This document shows positions 8,138 through 17,702 of a stretch of DNA of 59,845 nucleotides, piece by piece; position 1 is the first letter of the stretch, and the number at the start of each line of letters is the position of its first letter. Source of the DNA: Barnesiella sp. (GTDB lineage Bacteria > Bacteroidota > Bacteroidia > Bacteroidales > Muribaculaceae); contig JAAVEW010000021.1 in NCBI GenBank assembly GCA_014801075.1, positions 11,764 through 71,608 on the forward strand, read 5' to 3'. The translations under genes were made by a program, and so were the position numbers. The notes beneath the pieces were generated by a model that did not search any database, was not told the origin of the DNA, and saw only the letters and a list, made by a program, of their open reading frames with translations.

Positions 8138-11100
8138 ATGCTTAACAAGATTATACATTTTTCGCTCAGCAACAGACTGATAGTCCTGCTGCTGTCGGTG
8201 GTGATACTGGTGGCGGGCATGATGACGCTGCTGCGCACGGAGGTCGACATATTTCCCGACCTCAATGCACCCACCGTGGTGGTGATGACCGAAGCCCCCG
8301 GTATGGCTACCGAGGAGGTGGAGAAAATGGTGACTTACCCGATAGAGACGGCTGTTGCGGGAGCACAGGGCGTGGAGACGGTCAGGTCATCCTCTTCGAC
8401 CGGTTTTTCCGTAGTTAATATTCAGTTCTCTGACAAAGTGGAACCGCTTGTGGCCCGTCAGGCTATAGCGGAGTGTCTTGTCAGGGTTGAGGGTCAGCTT
8501 CCCCCTATGGCCGAAACTCCCGTTATCGGGCCACAGTCATCAATCCTCGGTGAGATACTTATCGTGGCGCTGAGTTCCGACAGCCTCGACCTCGCGGAGA
8601 TAAGGACGATAGCCGACCGCCGCCTCCGTCCGCTGCTTCAGGGAGTGGCCGGCGTGTCATCAGTGTCGGTGATAGGCGGAGTGGAGGAGGAATTTCAGAT
8701 TTCGCTCGACGAGGGCAAGATGCGCACCCGCAGCGTCACTCTCGCCGAGGTCACCGATGCACTCGCCGATGTCAATGCCAACACTGCAGGCGGTGTGATT
8801 GAAGGCTATGGCAATGAATACGTGGTGAAAACCGATGTCGCAGCCGACGATGTCGCCGACCTCGGAGCTACCGTAATCCGTGCCGACGGTGCGGAGATAA
8901 TCACCCTCAATGACATAGCGCACATAGCTCCCGGTGCCAAGTCGCCCCGCGTGGGTGTGGCTTCGAGCCGCGGTGTTCCCGCAGTGATTATGACGGTCAC
9001 CAAGCAACCCGGAGTGGGCACAATCAATCTGACCGAAAACCTGCTCTCGACCATCGACGAGGCTCGCAAGTCATTGCCTGAGCAGCTACATATCGATACC
9101 GATATTTTCGCGCAGCGCGACTTTATCGACCGTTCTATCTCCAACCTCTCGTCGTCGCTCTTCGAGGGCGCGCTGATGGTGATTATCGTGCTCTTCTTCT
9201 TCATGATGAACGTGAGAGCCACGGCCGTGTCGCTCATAGCGCTGCCTATGTCGATTATTATAACGGTGCTGATACTTCACGCGCTGGGTATCACGGTCAA
9301 TACCATGACCCTCGGCGGTATAGCCATTGCGATAGGTTCGCTGGTCGACGATGCCATTGTCGATGTGGAAAACGTGAGCCGTCGCCTGCGTGCCAACAGT
9401 CAGTTGCCTGAGGGCGAGCGTAAAAGCATGATAAAAGTAGTGTTTGACGCCTCGCGTGAGGTGCGTATGCCTATATTCAACTCATCATTGATAATTATTG
9501 CCGGCTTCATGCCGCTCTTCTTCCTCTCGGGTGTCGAGGGCCGCATGCTTGTGCCGCTCGGAGTGGCTTTCATCATAGCGCTCGGTGCGTCAACCATTGT
9601 GGCACTGACTGTTACGCCGGTTGTGTGCAGCTATCTGCTCGGCACAAAGAAGTCGCAGGAGGCTCTGACGCGCGAACCCAAGACAATGCGTGTGCTCAAA
9701 GGCATCTATGGCCGTTCGCTGCGCTGGGCGTTGAACCGTAAGTGGATGCTCCTCGGCGCTACCGGCGCACTCTTCGTTGTGGCGTTCATACTCTTCGCCG
9801 ACATGGGACGAGGCTTCCTGCCGTCGTTCAACGAAGGCTCGTTCACCATCAATATCAGTGCTCTCCCCGGCATTTCGCTAGACGAGAGTGACCGCATAGG
9901 GCGCATGGCCGAACAGATTATTCTCGAAGTGCCTGAGATAAAGAATGTTGCCCGCAAGACAGGCCGCGCCGAACTTGACGAGCACTCGCTCGGTACCAAC
10001 GTGTCGGAGATTGAAGCACCCTACGAACTCAGTGGCCGCACACGCCGCGAGATTGCCGACGACCTGCGCAAACGACTCTCTGTAATCCCCGGTGTGAATA
10101 TCGAAATCGGCCAACCTATATCGCATCGTATCGACGCCATGCTCTCAGGGTCGGAATCGCCTATCGTATTCAAAATTTACGGCGACGATTTCGAGCGCCT
10201 TAATCTGCTGGCCAAGCAGTTGAAGGGTATAATGGAGCAGACCGAGGGGTTGCGCGACGTTGCCATAGAGCAGCAGATGGCTCGCCCCGAGCTGTCGGTG
10301 ACTCCGCGTCGTCAGGTTATGGCCCGTTACGGTGTGACTCCGGCTATGCTCAACGAGGCGCTGAAAGCGGCTCTGTCGGGTATAGTGGTTTCGCAGGCCT
10401 ATATCGACGGTTTCCCGCGCGACATTACCCTGCGCTATGATATTCCGCAGGAGCAGCTTGTCGACCGACTTGCTTCGGTTACGGTAGATACTCCGCGTGG
10501 CAAGGTATCGCTCGGCGACATCGCTCAGGTGAGATACACCGAGAGCCTCAATACAATCAATCGCGAGAACAGCCGTCGCCGCATTCTTATCTCGGCCAAC
10601 ATCGAGGGGCGCGACGTCACCTCGGCGGTTGAGGAAATAAAGAGCCGATATGATGCCGAAATCACTCTGCCCGAAGGATATACCATCGAGGATGCCGGCC
10701 AGTCGGTCAAGGCAAAGGAAGCCTCTATGCGTCTGCTCTACGCTTCGGCCCTCGCGCTGCTCGTAATCACGGCGTTGCTCTACTTCGAGTTCAAGAACCT
10801 GCGTCAGTCGCTCATCATACTGATTAACATACCGTTGGCAATGGTTGGTGGTGTGATAATACTGCAACTGACAGGAGGCGACCTCGATATTCCCGCCATC
10901 ATCGGCTTCATCGCTCTGCTCGGTATCGCCACCCGCAACGGTATGCTGCTCATATCGCGCTACAATGCTCTTATTGCCGAGGGTAAATCGTTGAATGAGG
11001 CTGCGGTAAGCGGTTCACTCGACCGACTGATGCCCATTATTATGACGGCGTTGACCTCGGCTCTCGCGCTCATACCGCTCGCATTGCGGGGTGGTGACCC

Positions 11101-11227
11101 GGGCAATGAGATACAGTCGCCGCTGGCAACTGTGATACTCGGAGGCCTCATTTCCTCCACGTTCCTCAACCTGTTTGTCGTGCCCATATTATATATGTTG
11201 TATGCGCGCCGTAAGAGTAAAGACTGA
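8138..11227 (+). CDS. Heavy-metal efflux RND pump (CzcA/CusA family)
   Basis: A 1029-aa inner-membrane proton-driven exporter taking metal ions from cytoplasm or periplasm to the adaptor/channel. It has typical RND architecture: TM1 at about residues 10-30, two large periplasmic loops, and TM clusters near 335-500 and 855-1025. The TM4 signature reads IGSLVDDAIVDVEN (about 398-411). It has the paired Asp residues of the HME group but not the DFG start typical of Zn/Co/Cd CzcA nor the MVDAAIVMIEN form of Cu/Ag CusA, so the substrate is uncertain. It is cotranscribed with the adaptor and followed by a strong terminator. Confidence 0.95.
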   Translation: MLNKIIHFSLSNRLIVLLLSVVILVAGMMTLLRTEVDIFPDLNAPTVVVMTEAPGMATEEVEKMVTYPIETAVAGAQGVETVRSSSSTGFSVVNIQFSDKVEPLVARQAIAECLVRVEGQLPPMAETPVIGPQSSILGEILIVALSSDSLDLAEIRTIADRRLRPLLQGVAGVSSVSVIGGVEEEFQISLDEGKMRTRSVTLAEVTDALADVNANTAGGVIEGYGNEYVVKTDVAADDVADLGATVIRADGAEIITLNDIAHIAPGAKSPRVGVASSRGVPAVIMTVTKQPGVGTINLTENLLSTIDEARKSLPEQLHIDTDIFAQRDFIDRSISNLSSSLFEGALMVIIVLFFFMMNVRATAVSLIALPMSIIITVLILHALGITVNTMTLGGIAIAIGSLVDDAIVDVENVSRRLRANSQLPEGERKSMIKVVFDASREVRMPIFNSSLIIIAGFMPLFFLSGVEGRMLVPLGVAFIIALGASTIVALTVTPVVCSYLLGTKKSQEALTREPKTMRVLKGIYGRSLRWALNRKWMLLGATGALFVVAFILFADMGRGFLPSFNEGSFTINISALPGISLDESDRIGRMAEQIILEVPEIKNVARKTGRAELDEHSLGTNVSEIEAPYELSGRTRREIADDLRKRLSVIPGVNIEIGQPISHRIDAMLSGSESPIVFKIYGDDFERLNLLAKQLKGIMEQTEGLRDVAIEQQMARPELSVTPRRQVMARYGVTPAMLNEALKAALSGIVVSQAYIDGFPRDITLRYDIPQEQLVDRLASVTVDTPRGKVSLGDIAQVRYTESLNTINRENSRRRILISANIEGRDVTSAVEEIKSRYDAEITLPEGYTIEDAGQSVKAKEASMRLLYASALALLVITALLYFEFKNLRQSLIILINIPLAMVGGVIILQLTGGDLDIPAIIGFIALLGIATRNGMLLISRYNALIAEGKSLNEAAVSGSLDRLMPIIMTALTSALALIPLALRGGDPGNEIQSPLATVILGGLISSTFLNLFVVPILYMLYARRKSKD

Positions 11228-11282
11228 TATTTTTCCGAAAATGCTGCTTTAAACGGCATCAGGTGTGCTTTTAGTCAATAGT

Positions 11283-11320
11283 AAATGTCGGTATTGTGTT
11301 TGACAATACCGACATTTTTT
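11283..11320 (+). terminator. Terminator of the RND pump gene (overlaps the tolC promoter)
   Basis: Perfect 15-bp stem AAATGTCGGTATTGT (11283-11297) / ACAATACCGACATTT (11303-11317), 5-nt loop GTTTG, T run to 11320. It lies 56 nt after the pump stop. The loop supplies the TTTG of the next promoter. Confidence 0.85.
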
Positions 11321-11329
11321 CTAACTTTG
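11299..11329 (+). promoter_or_regulatory. Promoter of the TolC-like gene
   Basis: TTTG (11299-11302), 19-nt spacer, TAACTTTG (11322-11329): an excellent consensus match. The -33 element lies in the loop and the spacer in the descending arm of the preceding terminator. The predicted transcript start is near 11336, about 80 nt before the TTG start codon. Confidence 0.8.
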
Positions 11330-11415
11330 TCTCGGAAATAAGAGACATGTCGCAGGTCGTTGCACGACATACTGCATGTTAACCCTATTTTTAACAAATA
11401 TAAAATCATTATCAC

Positions 11416-12633
11416 TTGGATTCCAATGTAATAAGCTGCCGAAAGAATATCGCAGCAATCTTGATGACCGGACTTGCAGTATTGCCGGCCGGTGCCGCAG
11501 ACATAGACAATGTAGTAGCAAAGTTGCTCGATAATGACACTCAGTTGGAGCTCGCGCGCCGTCAGAATGCCGCCGCGTCATCTGAACTCGGTACTGCCAA
11601 CCTGCTTGATGACCCCGAAGTGGAGTTTGAATTTCTGTCAGGAAAGAATGACGACCGCAAATACAATCTCTCAGTGTCTCAGTCGTTTGACTGGCCCGGA
11701 GTGTACGGTGCCCGCAAGCGTCAGATTGAACTGGAGCGCACGGGGCTGCAGCTCGGCAATGAGTTGCAGGTCAACGAGCAGCGCCATGCTCTGCGCACTC
11801 AGCTCATTGATATTATCGCCGCCAACCTCGTAATCAAAGAGTTGTCGGCCGCCGAGGATGGTTGCAACCGTTTGCTCGAAAATTTGGAGAGGGAGTATAA
11901 GAACGGAAATGTTACTATCTTGGAACTCAATAAGATGCGTGTCGAAGTGGCCGATTTTAAGCTGCAACTCTCTGAGGCATACGGAAATAAGGAGGATTTG
12001 ACCTCTCAATTGCTCTCAACTGTCTCATCATCGGCAAGTTATGCTGATAGTGACTTTGATAATCTGTCATCCTTCCCCCTGGTGGAACTGATGCCGATGG
12101 CTCACTATGTGGAGGAGGCCAACAACATGGCGCCCTCGCTGCGCATGGCGCACAACGAGGCGCTTGCCGCAAAAGCCCGCCGCGACGTGGCCAATAAGAA
12201 TACATTGCCCGGATTCAGCGCCGGTTACCGTCTGTCGCATGAGGACGGTACGCTCTACAACGGTTTTACTTTCGGCGTCAGTCTGCCGTTCTGGCGCGCT
12301 TCGGCCGAGCGTAAGGCTGCCGCAGCGGGCGAAGTGTCGGCAATGTTCGGCGAGAGCGTGGAGAAGATACGCATTGAGAAGAGCATCGAGGCGGCCTACA
12401 AGCGCGCGCTTAACCTCAAAAGCACGCTTTCGGCTTATGGTGAGGCGCTTACAGTCAGCGACAATGCCGCTTTGCTTGAGCGAGCCTATAATTCCGGTGC
12501 TATCACGCTCACCGAACTGGTGCTCGACATCAACTACTTCGTGCAGGCCAACGTCAAGTACATCGAACTGCAGAGACAGTATTACAATGTGCTCGCCGAA
12601 CTCTCCCGTTACAGCGACACTCTCGGAATGTAG
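11416..12633 (+). CDS. TolC-family outer-membrane efflux protein
   Basis: 405 aa, the probable outer-membrane channel for the RND pump. The start is probably TTG 11416: this gives a signal peptide with Arg-Lys in the n-region and cleavage after PAGAA. The only ATG nearby (11464) would leave no charged n-region, and an in-frame TAA at 11401 limits upstream options. Two outer-membrane-efflux repeats of helical, Ala/Leu/Glu-rich sequence are seen, with NLLDDPEVEFEF and the TLTELVLDIN-type motif (AITLTELVLDINYF) typical of CzcC/CusC relatives. It has its own promoter, so channel and pump expression can be uncoupled. Confidence 0.88.
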   Translation: MDSNVISCRKNIAAILMTGLAVLPAGAADIDNVVAKLLDNDTQLELARRQNAAASSELGTANLLDDPEVEFEFLSGKNDDRKYNLSVSQSFDWPGVYGARKRQIELERTGLQLGNELQVNEQRHALRTQLIDIIAANLVIKELSAAEDGCNRLLENLEREYKNGNVTILELNKMRVEVADFKLQLSEAYGNKEDLTSQLLSTVSSSASYADSDFDNLSSFPLVELMPMAHYVEEANNMAPSLRMAHNEALAAKARRDVANKNTLPGFSAGYRLSHEDGTLYNGFTFGVSLPFWRASAERKAAAAGEVSAMFGESVEKIRIEKSIEAAYKRALNLKSTLSAYGEALTVSDNAALLERAYNSGAITLTELVLDINYFVQANVKYIELQRQYYNVLAELSRYSDTLGM

Positions 12634-12697
12634 CTGATATTTTATTCAAAAAATCTTAATAAAATATAATAAAGCACGGCCTGCCTCCGTTTAGGTT

Positions 12698-13516
12698 ATG
12701 AATAATTTTAAATCAATCATGATAAAAAAGAGTCTTCTTAAAATATTTGTTCCGTCACTTTTGCTGCTTTCCTCATGTGGAATGCCTAAGGATATAGTTT
12801 ATTTTCAGGACCTTGAAACGGAAAAGGTGCTTGAAATCGACTACAACAACAGTATCGTGGCCAAGCCTAACGACGAGCTTTCGATTGTGGTGACCTGCCA
12901 GAATCCCGAGCTTGCGGCCATATTCAACCTCCCGCTTGTCACAACTCTTGCCGGGCGTGGTACGTCGCAGGCTTATAATCAGCAGGTGGCGACATATACT
13001 GTAGATAAAGACGGCAATATCAACTTCCCCGTGCTCGGAACGATTAAGGTTGAAGGCCTTACCCGCACACAGATTTCCGATAAAATCAAGGGTGACCTCG
13101 TGGCAAACCGATTGCTTGAGGACCCCGTCGTTTCGGTCAGCTTCGTGAATATATTCTATTCGGTTACAGGTGAGGTGACCAAGCCCGGTCGTTTTCCGCT
13201 CGACCGTGACCGCATGACAGTGCTTGATGCGCTTGCCAATGCCGGCGACCTTACCATCTATGGCGACCGTCTCGGTGTCAAGGTGCTTCGCCGTGAGGAG
13301 GGTATTCTCAAAACTTACAACATCGACCTCACCAACGCCGAGAAAGTGACCGAGTCGCCTGCCTATATCATTCAGCAGGACGACGTTATCTACGTCACAC
13401 CCAACGCTACACGAGGCCGCATGTCATCGACCAACGGCAACAACCTTATATCAACATCGTTCTGGGTGTCGATAGCATCGGTGCTCACGTCGATGGCGGT
13501 GCTGATATTCAAGTAA
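12698..13516 (+). CDS. Polysaccharide biosynthesis/export lipoprotein (Wza-like)
   Basis: Outer-membrane export channel component for surface polysaccharide. 272 aa from ATG 12698. An alternative ATG at 12719 gives the more typical signal MIKKSLLKIFVPSLLLLSSC with lipobox Cys. A Poly_export domain spans about residues 55-140 (KPNDELSIVV...) and a SLBB domain about 145-240 (FYSVTGEVTKPGRFPL). A hydrophobic C-terminal segment (SFWVSIASVLTSMAVLIFK) resembles the C-terminal membrane helix of Bacteroidales Wza homologues. It is first gene of the polysaccharide locus. No convincing promoter was found in the 64 nt after the TolC gene. Confidence 0.92.
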   Translation: MNNFKSIMIKKSLLKIFVPSLLLLSSCGMPKDIVYFQDLETEKVLEIDYNNSIVAKPNDELSIVVTCQNPELAAIFNLPLVTTLAGRGTSQAYNQQVATYTVDKDGNINFPVLGTIKVEGLTRTQISDKIKGDLVANRLLEDPVVSVSFVNIFYSVTGEVTKPGRFPLDRDRMTVLDALANAGDLTIYGDRLGVKVLRREEGILKTYNIDLTNAEKVTESPAYIIQQDDVIYVTPNATRGRMSSTNGNNLISTSFWVSIASVLTSMAVLIFK

Positions 13517-13574
13517 TCAGCACCCGCTACTGCGTCTCTCTCCGTCAAACGAATTCAATCCATCACAGTATTTT

Positions 13575-13610
13575 TATCGATATACGACAACAATAGTATC
13601 GATACGACAA
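13575..13610. repeat. Pair of direct repeats containing TATCGATA upstream of wzc
   Basis: TATCGATATACGACAA (13575-13590) and TATCGATACGACAA (13597-13610). The 8-bp palindromes TATCGATA are 22 bp apart start to start, about two helical turns, 20-55 bp before the wzc ATG. Confidence 0.6.
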
Positions 13611-13629
13611 GTCAACCAACATTATCGTT

Positions 13630-16098
13630 ATGTCAGAGATCAACGAAACAGAATCCAAGTCAAAGAAATCTTCGATAGGTATTCCTTTCCTGGAAATGCT
13701 TAGAATGTGCGTTTCACACTGGAAATGGTATGTGATTTCGCTGCTGATTATAATGGGCTTTTCGGTGTATCAGCTTATCAGCACCGAGCCTACATATATC
13801 CGCACCGCGTCAATCCTCATCAAGGAGGAGACGAAAGGCGGTTCATTCGGCAACCTTGCCGCCTCATTGGGCGACTTAGGTGGCTTTACCCCTATGTCAA
13901 ATGTTGACAACGAGCTGGAGGCTATTCAGTCCCCCGCGGTTATGCTCGAGGTTATCAAGAAACTCAACCTTAATACCGACTATACCGACGTAACCTCTAT
14001 TCGTGATAACACACTGTACGGCAGCAATCAGCCGTTCGTGATGTCGTTTGAGCAATGCGACACACTCTCGTCGTTCTCGCTCGACGGTAAGCTCGGTGTC
14101 GACAACAAACTCGTGATTACCCAGATAGAGCAGCGCGGACTTATCAAGGATAAATATAAAGATACTTTTACTTTTGATCTCACGAAAGGTGTTGACTCGG
14201 TGGAGACTCCCATCGGTGTCATTACCGCAAGCATCAATCCTTCCTACAAGGGCAAGCCTTTGAAGAAGGATATGAAGGTAAATATCTATCATACTCCCGT
14301 TGACTGGCGCGTGCAGGGCTACACCAACGCACTTAATGCCGTGCTGGCCAACCGCAAGTCATCGGTGATAAATATCTCGTATGCCGACCACTCTATCGAG
14401 CGCGCAACCGACATTATCAATACCGTTATCGACGTTTATAACGGTAAATGGATTGAGGATAACAACCGCATGACCGACGCTACCGCCGAGTTCATCGACC
14501 AGCGTCTCGAGCTTATCAAGCAGGAACTCCTCGACGTCGATTCCGAAATATCGGATTACAAATCGAAGAATGCTCTTCCCGACCTTCAGGCAATCGTTTC
14601 CGTCGACCTCGCCAAGCAGTCGGATACCGAACGCAAGATTCTTGAACTTCAGAGCCAGTACACCATGGCCAAGAGCCTTCAGGATTTTATCTCCAACCCC
14701 GAAAACAATACCAAGGTGCTTCCTGCACTGGTAATCGCCGGTCTTACCACAAGCGGTAATTCAATCGCCGAAATCAATGAGTACAACGCAACATTGATGG
14801 AGCGTAACCGACTGGTGTCGCCTAACTCCACCGATAACCCGCTGGTAAAGGACTTTGACCGTCGTCTTGACGGCATGCGCAATGCTATTATCCAGTCGTT
14901 CAACACTCAGGCACAGCAGCTCCGCACAGCGCTCAACGACCTTATATCGGAGCGTGACCGCACAACCGACCGCATCGCCAACAGCCCTGCTCAGGCCAAC
15001 GACCTGCTCGGTGTGGAACGTCAGCAGAAAGTGAAGGAATCTCTCTACCTCTACCTCCTGCAGAAAAAAGAGGAGAACGACCTGTCAAAGACTTTTACCG
15101 CCTACAACACCCGTATTCTCACACCCCCTATGGGCCCCGGAAAACCGGTTGCTCCTCAGGGATTGAAGTTGCTGATGTTCGCGTTTGTCTTCGCTATGGT
15201 TATCCCCACCGGACTGGTGTTCATCCGATTCAACCTCGACAATATGGTGCGCTCGCGTGCCGATATGGACAAGCGTGTCAAAGCACCGTTCCTCGGCAGC
15301 GTGCCTTTCTGCGGCAAAAAGCCCTCGCGCTTCAAACGCCTCTTCAAGTCGCGCAAGAAAGAGAGTGAGGACGGTTTGAGCGAAATTGTGGTGAAGCACG
15401 GCAACGGTTCGGCTGTCAATGAGGCGTTCCGTATGATACGCTCCAACCTCGAACTGATGAACTCACGTCTCGCCGCCGGTCGCAGCGACAAGAGCGTAGT
15501 CACTATGGTGACTTCGGCAATCCCCGGTTCGGGTAAGACATTCGTCTCGCTCAACATCGCTGCCGCTTATGCTCTGAAAAAGATAAAAGTAGCTCTGGTC
15601 GACGTCGACCTCCGCAAGGCAACCCTCTCCAAGAGTTTCGGTTCGCCCCACCGCGGCGTGTCATCTTACGTGTCGGGCCACTCTACTCTCGATGATATTA
15701 TTATCAAGAATGCGACGGGCGTCAACAACCTCGATGTGGTACCCGCAGGTATCATTCCTCCCGACCCTGCCGAACTTATCGACAGCGAGCAGTTCGCTCA
15801 CCTTATTGATGAGCTGAAGGAACGTTACGACGTGGTCATACTCGACTGTCCGCCTACCGAGCCTGTAACCGACTCACTGATTATATCGCGCGTAGTTGAC
15901 CGCACTGTCTACGTAGTGAGAGTAGGTCACCTCCGTCGTGACTTCCTTGAAACTATCCAGGAATACTACGAGACCAAGCGCTACACCAACCTCACCACCG
16001 TGCTCAATGCAACCGAAGAGGGTAACGGTCGTGCTGCTTATGGCTATGGTTACGGCTACGGCTATGGTTACGGCTACGGAAACAATGCCGATAAGTAA
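13630..16098 (+). CDS. Polysaccharide chain-length regulator / tyrosine autokinase (Wzc-like)
   Basis: 822-aa inner-membrane protein that controls polymer length and export through cyclic tyrosine phosphorylation. An N-terminal Wzz domain has TM1 near residues 35-55, a coiled-coil GNVR region covers about 270-480, and TM2 lies near 510-535. The cytoplasmic BY-kinase carries Walker A PGSGKT (about 632-637), Walker A' LVDVDLRKA (about 655-663) and Walker B VVILDCPP (about 735-742). The C-terminus is a tail of seven consecutive Tyr-Gly pairs (about 803-816), the expected autophosphorylation cluster. It follows the Wza-like gene by 113 nt, which contain a direct-repeat pair. Confidence 0.95.
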   Translation: MSEINETESKSKKSSIGIPFLEMLRMCVSHWKWYVISLLIIMGFSVYQLISTEPTYIRTASILIKEETKGGSFGNLAASLGDLGGFTPMSNVDNELEAIQSPAVMLEVIKKLNLNTDYTDVTSIRDNTLYGSNQPFVMSFEQCDTLSSFSLDGKLGVDNKLVITQIEQRGLIKDKYKDTFTFDLTKGVDSVETPIGVITASINPSYKGKPLKKDMKVNIYHTPVDWRVQGYTNALNAVLANRKSSVINISYADHSIERATDIINTVIDVYNGKWIEDNNRMTDATAEFIDQRLELIKQELLDVDSEISDYKSKNALPDLQAIVSVDLAKQSDTERKILELQSQYTMAKSLQDFISNPENNTKVLPALVIAGLTTSGNSIAEINEYNATLMERNRLVSPNSTDNPLVKDFDRRLDGMRNAIIQSFNTQAQQLRTALNDLISERDRTTDRIANSPAQANDLLGVERQQKVKESLYLYLLQKKEENDLSKTFTAYNTRILTPPMGPGKPVAPQGLKLLMFAFVFAMVIPTGLVFIRFNLDNMVRSRADMDKRVKAPFLGSVPFCGKKPSRFKRLFKSRKKESEDGLSEIVVKHGNGSAVNEAFRMIRSNLELMNSRLAAGRSDKSVVTMVTSAIPGSGKTFVSLNIAAAYALKKIKVALVDVDLRKATLSKSFGSPHRGVSSYVSGHSTLDDIIIKNATGVNNLDVVPAGIIPPDPAELIDSEQFAHLIDELKERYDVVILDCPPTEPVTDSLIISRVVDRTVYVVRVGHLRRDFLETIQEYYETKRYTNLTTVLNATEEGNGRAAYGYGYGYGYGYGYGNNADK

Positions 16099-16154
16099 AT
16101 AGGAATGAACGCTTACAGGGCGTGTCTTTTTAAAGGAAAGAACAGCGAATAGGA

Positions 16155-17702
16155 ATGTCAAGAACCTCGCAGGGATTAAAAAACAGTAAGGTAGCGCTTT
16201 TGTTCTACGTATTGGAGATGGGACTCGGATTCGTGTCGCGTACCGTCTTTATCAACTACATAGGCGCAGATGTACTCGGCCTTAACACTACGGCCAACAC
16301 TCTCCTGCAGTTTCTCAACCTTGCCGAACTGGGTATCGGTTCGGCAGTTGCGTTCTCGCTCTACAAGCCGCTTGCCAACGATGACCGTCAGGCTATCACC
16401 GAAATCATCAGCATACAGGGCTGGCTCTACCGGCGCATAGCCCTCATTGTAGCGCTCGGCGCACTGGTGCTGATGGCATTCTTCCCTATATTCTTCAAGA
16501 AGACAGAGTTGCCGCTGTGGTATGCCTACGCGTCGTTCGGAGTATTGCTCTACACCGCTCTGCTTACCTATTTTTTCAACTACAAGCAGGTAATACTCAA
16601 TGCCTCGCAGCAGCAGTACAAGATTACTTACAGCTACAAGTCGGTAATGCTTCTGCGCTCAGCGGCGCAGATATTGGCTATGATGTTCCTGCCCCACGGC
16701 TATGTGTGGTGGCTTATTCTGCAGGTAGTGTTCGGTACCCTGGCCACCATCAACCTGCAGCGTATGGTGCGACGCACGTTTCCCTATCTCAACAATATAT
16801 CGACGAATGTCAGTAAGGAACTGCGCAGGAAATACTACATTATCATCACTAAGATAAAGCAGCTCTTCTTTCACAAGGTGGCTGCCTACGTGTTGTTGCA
16901 GACCTCTCCGCTCATTATCTATGCTTATGCCAACTTCACACTGGTTGCCATTTATGGCAACTACATGCTGATTGTTACCGGCATCACTATGTTGACCCAG
17001 TCGGTGTTCAACGGCGTTGCAGCAGGTATAGGCGACCTTATAGCGCGCGGTGACAAGAAGAATACTCTCAAGGTGTTCAAGGAGATATATACCTCGCGCT
17101 TCCTGATTGTCGCCACCTTCTGTTACTGCGTGTATATGCTCGCCGACCCGTTTGTGAATCTTTGGATTGGCCCCGGTTACCTGCTCGACAGGAATACATT
17201 GATTGTGATAATCGCAATCATGTACATGCAACTTATGCGCACCGTGGTCGATAACTTTATACAGGGCTTCGGCATGTTTGCCGACATATGGGCGCCGATT
17301 ATCGAGGCCGCGCTCAATATATCCCTCTCGATACTTCTCGGTTATTACTTCGGAATCACAGGTATCCTGTCGGGTGTGCTTATTTCGCTGATACTCATTG
17401 TGGGTATCTGGAAACCGATTTACCTGTTCCGCTGGGGCATGAAAGAGCCGCTGTTCATATATCTGCTGCTCTATGTGAAGCATATTGCGGTGTTTGCGGT
17501 AGCGGCTTTCGCGACTACGCTCACGCTCAACGCGATACTTCCCGATGCCGACAACTTCGCGAAGTTCTCGCTCAATGCCGTTGTCACATTCTGCCTCTTC
17601 GCCTTCTTCGAGGGCACGTTGCAGTGGGCGGTCATGCCTGAAATGCGGGCCTTCGTGCAACGTATTATTAATTTATTACCGATTAAAAAATTGCTGCGAT
17701 GA
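16155..17702 (+). CDS. Polysaccharide flippase (Wzx / PST family)
   Basis: 515-aa polytopic membrane protein with about 12-14 hydrophobic segments and basic loops. It resembles Bacteroidales oligosaccharide flippases (MATE/PST clan), which move undecaprenyl-linked repeat units across the inner membrane. The N-terminus SKVALLFYVLEMGLGFVSRT is characteristic. It overlaps the next gene by 4 bp (ATGA), indicating translational coupling with the polymerase. Confidence 0.88.
   Translation: MSRTSQGLKNSKVALLFYVLEMGLGFVSRTVFINYIGADVLGLNTTANTLLQFLNLAELGIGSAVAFSLYKPLANDDRQAITEIISIQGWLYRRIALIVALGALVLMAFFPIFFKKTELPLWYAYASFGVLLYTALLTYFFNYKQVILNASQQQYKITYSYKSVMLLRSAAQILAMMFLPHGYVWWLILQVVFGTLATINLQRMVRRTFPYLNNISTNVSKELRRKYYIIITKIKQLFFHKVAAYVLLQTSPLIIYAYANFTLVAIYGNYMLIVTGITMLTQSVFNGVAAGIGDLIARGDKKNTLKVFKEIYTSRFLIVATFCYCVYMLADPFVNLWIGPGYLLDRNTLIVIIAIMYMQLMRTVVDNFIQGFGMFADIWAPIIEAALNISLSILLGYYFGITGILSGVLISLILIVGIWKPIYLFRWGMKEPLFIYLLLYVKHIAVFAVAAFATTLTLNAILPDADNFAKFSLNAVVTFCLFAFFEGTLQWAVMPEMRAFVQRIINLLPIKKLLR

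Noticed and set aside
6949-8274. 441-codon open frame on the minus strand opposite the efflux adaptor gene
   Set aside because: It is the complement of a gene with clear HlyD-family motifs and lipoprotein signal; the minus-strand protein has no domain-like features and is His/Cys-rich only because of the opposite reading.
10145-10867. 240-codon minus-strand frame inside the RND pump gene
   Set aside because: Shadow frame of a conserved RND transporter; no start context or recognisable protein.
16659-17660. 333-codon minus-strand frame inside the flippase gene
   Set aside because: Highly charged antisense of a membrane protein; the plus-strand gene is part of an operon with a 4-bp overlap to the next gene.
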